From Coriobacteriaceae bacterium (GTDB taxonomy: Bacteria; Actinomycetota; Coriobacteriia; Coriobacteriales; UBA8131): DNA of 7,867 nucleotides. Below the pieces are notes generated by a model. The model was not told the origin of the DNA, did not search any database, and saw nothing but the letters and a program-made list of their open reading frames with translations. Numbering within the stretch: the stretch's first letter is position 1; every line of letters starts with the position of its first letter. Location of the stretch: NCBI GenBank assembly GCA_012515495.1, contig JAAYYH010000008.1, positions 1 through 7,867 on the forward strand, in the 5' to 3' direction. A program made the position numbers and the translations under genes. Of this stretch, positions 5,724 through 7,867 are shown one piece after another.

Positions 5724-6673
5724 GATGCGATTACTTCCTTCAGGTCATCGACACTATCAATAGATGTCACAGGTATCTGGGGAATAGTCCGTTTCGCCAA
5801 GCCGGCCAACGTACGTCCAGGACCGATCTCGATGATGCGTTCAACTCCTGATTCGCGTAATGTCAGCAGAGATTGGGCAAAATGCACCGGAGAATATAGT
5901 TGGCGGACAAGCAGCGGCTTCACCTCGTTATCTGTGGCAGTCGCGGCAGTGACGTTGAATATCACGGGAATCTGCTGAGAGGAGAAAGCCAGATTTTCGA
6001 GCCTATTCGCCAATAAGCTGGCGGCTGGCTGCATCAAGGGAGTATGAAAAGGGCCACTGGTGGCAAGCGTCACGCAGCGGCGAGCACCCAGCTCACGCAA
6101 CAGCTCCTCTGCCCGCAGAACTGCCTTCTCATTCCCGCTGATAACCACTTGACCGGGACAATTGAAGTTCGCGCAGGCGACGATTCCCCCGCTTTCCTTA
6201 CCGGCCCGTGCTACCGCATCAGTAACCGATTGATCATCCAGACCAAAGACGGCAGTCATCCGTGAGGGGAGACCGTAGGCCTCAGACATGATAGCGCCAC
6301 GATACGTCAGCAGATCGATTAAGGTTTGGGCATCGAAAACACCGGCGGCATGCAGCGCTGAGTATTCACCCAAGGAAAGACCGGCGACGATATTTGGAAA
6401 CTTGTCATACTCCATGAGCAATGATGTGACTGCCGCAGCGAAGACAGCCATGCAAGGTTGGGAGTAGCGCGTATCACTCAAAGTCTCGACGGAGGCTTCA
6501 AAGCAAAGTTCAACCAGACTTCGACCGCAAACCTCGCTCTCAAATAATGGTCGGATCTGTGGATATTCCCTATAGATATCCAAACCCATTTCCGGTCGTT
6601 GAGCACCCTGACCAGCATAGATCCAAGCTGTCTTTGTCTGGGAAGTAGAAGTCGCCAACGTTATCCGGCTCAT
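5720..6673 (-). CDS. fabD: Malonyl-CoA:[acyl-carrier-protein] transacylase FabD
   Basis: The product transfers malonyl from CoA to ACP, supplying the extender unit. It is 317 aa. The N-terminus carries YAGQGAQ (19-25) after about 18 residues of leader, slightly longer than usual; no internal start fits better. The nucleophile is S100 in GLSLGEYSAL, the Leu-containing variant of the GHSLGE elbow. R125 in YRGAIM binds the malonyl carboxylate in the family, and H210 in SGPFHTPLM completes the catalytic dyad. NCPGQVVISG and the C-terminal EIGPGRTLAGL are also typical. The start overlaps the fabK stop in ATGA (6670-6673) and the end overlaps fabG the same way, with no strong ribosome binding site, so translational coupling is likely. 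Confidence 0.96.
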   Translation of the reverse strand: MSRITLATSTSQTKTAWIYAGQGAQRPEMGLDIYREYPQIRPLFESEVCGRSLVELCFEASVETLSDTRYSQPCMAVFAAAVTSLLMEYDKFPNIVAGLSLGEYSALHAAGVFDAQTLIDLLTYRGAIMSEAYGLPSRMTAVFGLDDQSVTDAVARAGKESGGIVACANFNCPGQVVISGNEKAVLRAEELLRELGARRCVTLATSGPFHTPLMQPAASLLANRLENLAFSSQQIPVIFNVTAATATDNEVKPLLVRQLYSPVHFAQSLLTLRESGVERIIEIGPGRTLAGLAKRTIPQIPVTSIDSVDDLKEVIAS

Positions 6674-7608
6674 AGTTGTGGTAACCCATCCATGGTAGTG
6701 CGATATTCAGCCATAATAGACTCGAATATCGTTTTCAACGGCCGAATCTGGTCCAACTGACCGGCGACCTGACCAGCCATGAACGATCCGGTCTCCCTGT
6801 CACCATCAAATACCGCGCGCCTCAATGAACCCAATGTCAGGACTTCCAATTCATCGCGGTTCGCTGCTTCCTTCTCCAGTCGAATGTATTCACGGGCCAT
6901 CTGATTTTTAAGGACACGTACCGGAGCGCCCATTGATTTTCCGGTGACTACGGTACTGATATCCTTCGCTGACAGTAGCGCCTGCTTGTAGTTTGGATGC
7001 ACGGGGCACTCATCACTAACCAGCAACGCGGTTCCCATCTGCGCGCCACAGGCCCCTAATGCGAAAGCCGCGCAGAGCTGTCTGCCTGAGGCGATTCCGC
7101 CGGCAGCTATAACCGGAATGCTCACCGCATCAACTACCTGAGGCACCAGAGCCATAGTGGTCAGTTCACCAACATGGCCACCGCTTTCGGTTCCTTCGGC
7201 AATCACGGCATCTGCACCGGCTTTTTCCATGCGCTGAGCCAGAGCCACACTGGGGATTACCGGGAGCACCTTACTGCCAACCTGTTTCCATCCAGCTATG
7301 AAGGGAGCAGGGTTGCCGGCACCAGTGGTGATGACAGCCACCTTCTCTTCCCGCAGCATCGTTGCAATCGATTCAACATCTGGAGCCATCAACATCACGT
7401 TGACGCCGAAAGGTTTGCTGGTTAGTGTTCTGGCCTCGCGGATCTGTTCGCGGATCTGTTCGCTGGTCTTCCCGCCGGCAGCTATGATACCTAACGATCC
7501 TGCATTACTCACTGCAGCCGCAAATCGGCCGGTGGCCACCTGTGCCATCCCTCCTTGGATCAGGGGATAGTCAATGTCGAGCATCTCATTCAACAACTGC
7601 CTGTGCAT
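6670..7608 (-). CDS. fabK: Enoyl-[acyl-carrier-protein] reductase II FabK (FMN-dependent)
   Basis: The product reduces enoyl-ACP to acyl-ACP, the last step of each cycle, with FMN and NAD(P)H. It is 312 aa, in the nitronate monooxygenase/IMPDH-like TIM-barrel family. ATG 7608 is chosen because AAGGAG lies 5 nt upstream; an in-frame GTG at 7614 overlaps that site. Visible blocks are YPLIQGGMAQVATG at the N-terminus, TTGAGNP (94-100), GTESGGHVGE with H145 (matching the His of pneumococcal FabK), PVIAAGGIASG and GAQMGTALLVSDE for FMN phosphate binding. No FabI-type enoyl reductase is in the window. FabK enzymes are known to be insensitive or weakly sensitive to triclosan, unlike FabI. The context between fabH and fabD separates it from generic nitronate monooxygenases. 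Confidence 0.96.
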   Translation of the reverse strand: MHRQLLNEMLDIDYPLIQGGMAQVATGRFAAAVSNAGSLGIIAAGGKTSEQIREQIREARTLTSKPFGVNVMLMAPDVESIATMLREEKVAVITTGAGNPAPFIAGWKQVGSKVLPVIPSVALAQRMEKAGADAVIAEGTESGGHVGELTTMALVPQVVDAVSIPVIAAGGIASGRQLCAAFALGACGAQMGTALLVSDECPVHPNYKQALLSAKDISTVVTGKSMGAPVRVLKNQMAREYIRLEKEAANRDELEVLTLGSLRRAVFDGDRETGSFMAGQVAGQLDQIRPLKTIFESIMAEYRTTMDGLPQL

Positions 7609-7613
7609 ATTCA

Positions 7614-7619
7614 CTCCTT
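7614..7619 (-). promoter_or_regulatory. Ribosome binding site of fabK
   Basis: On the - strand this reads AAGGAG, 5 nt before ATG 7608. Because its last base is also the first base of the upstream in-frame GTG (7614), it argues against that GTG as the start. Confidence 0.7.
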
Positions 7620-7658
7620 ATTCTTCTGTTCCTGTTATGATCTGGGTACGCAACATCT

Positions 7659-7867
7659 TCAGCTCCATTCCATGGCTACAGCCCCGGAAGTCAATCCACC
7701 ACCGAAACCCGCGAGCACCACACGCATGCCCTTCTGTATTCGTCCTGAGCGTACCGCCTCATCAAGAGCCATGGGTACACTGGCCGCACTGGTATTGCCG
7801 TATTTGGCCAGATTGAGGAAGAAGCGATCTGGTGAGATGCCCAATCTCTTCGCAGCACTGGCCAGGA
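7659..7867 (-). CDS. fabH: 3-oxoacyl-[acyl-carrier-protein] synthase III FabH, C-terminal end (partial)
   Basis: The gene enters from the right edge; the last 68 residues and the stop TGA (7659-7661) are visible. KAS III starts fatty acid chains by condensing acyl-CoA with malonyl-ACP. The fragment reads LASAAKRLGISPDRFFLNL, then KYGNTSAASVPMALDEAV and VLAGFGGGLTSGAVAMEWS. The Asn of YGNTSAAS is the catalytic Asn of the Cys-His-Asn triad, and GFGGGLTSG is the conserved C-terminal loop. The catalytic Cys and His lie outside the window. It is the most upstream visible gene of the string, with about 50 nt before fabK, and that gap contains no acpP. Confidence 0.93.
   Translation of the reverse strand, partial: LASAAKRLGISPDRFFLNLAKYGNTSAASVPMALDEAVRSGRIQKGMRVVLAGFGGGLTSGAVAMEWS

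Overview
The window looks like part of the chromosome of a strictly anaerobic bacterium, most likely a member of the Coriobacteriia (Eggerthellales-like) or an anaerobic Firmicute. Three things point this way: the type II fatty acid genes use FabK as enoyl reductase, they are accompanied by a FabT/MarR-like regulator, and the neighbouring molybdoenzyme cassette carries a short Fe-S subunit and a small protein beginning MCFRP, a combination I associate from memory with such anaerobes. The lineage is an inference. No rRNA, tRNA, mobile element or CRISPR array is visible.

Left part (1-1231, + strand, visibly AT-richer than the rest, especially 900-1170). The window opens inside the C-terminus of a bis-MGD molybdopterin oxidoreductase (DMSO reductase superfamily). 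A 110-aa ferredoxin-like electron transfer subunit follows, then a 76-aa zinc-ribbon-like MCFRP protein with a Pro-rich tail. After a short AT-rich intergenic stretch with an imperfect inverted repeat come a 53-aa protein of unknown function and possibly a 20-codon ORF. That last stop overlaps the glpK stop in one TTAA.

Right part (1228-7867, - strand). This is one tight gene string, read right to left: fabH (C-terminal part only), fabK, fabD, fabG, fabF, fabZ, a MarR-family regulator, glpK. fabK/fabD and fabD/fabG overlap by ATGA, and fabF/fabZ overlap by 8 nt. The remaining gaps are about 8-50 nt, so co-transcription is likely from a promoter to the right of the window. FabD charges ACP with malonyl, FabH starts chains, FabF elongates, FabG reduces, FabZ dehydrates and FabK completes the cycle. 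glpK at the end of the string would make sn-glycerol-3-phosphate, the acceptor for the acyl chains in phospholipid synthesis. The MarR protein is the likely lipid-responsive regulator. There is no acyl carrier protein gene between fabH and glpK.

The two parts converge at 1228-1231 with no recognisable hairpin terminator between them. I did not find a clearly new system. The points most worth a second look are glpK and its regulator sitting inside a fab operon, the missing FBP-type loop in GlpK, the zinc-ribbon protein that has lost one cysteine, and the small unannotated ORFs next to the molybdoenzyme cassette.
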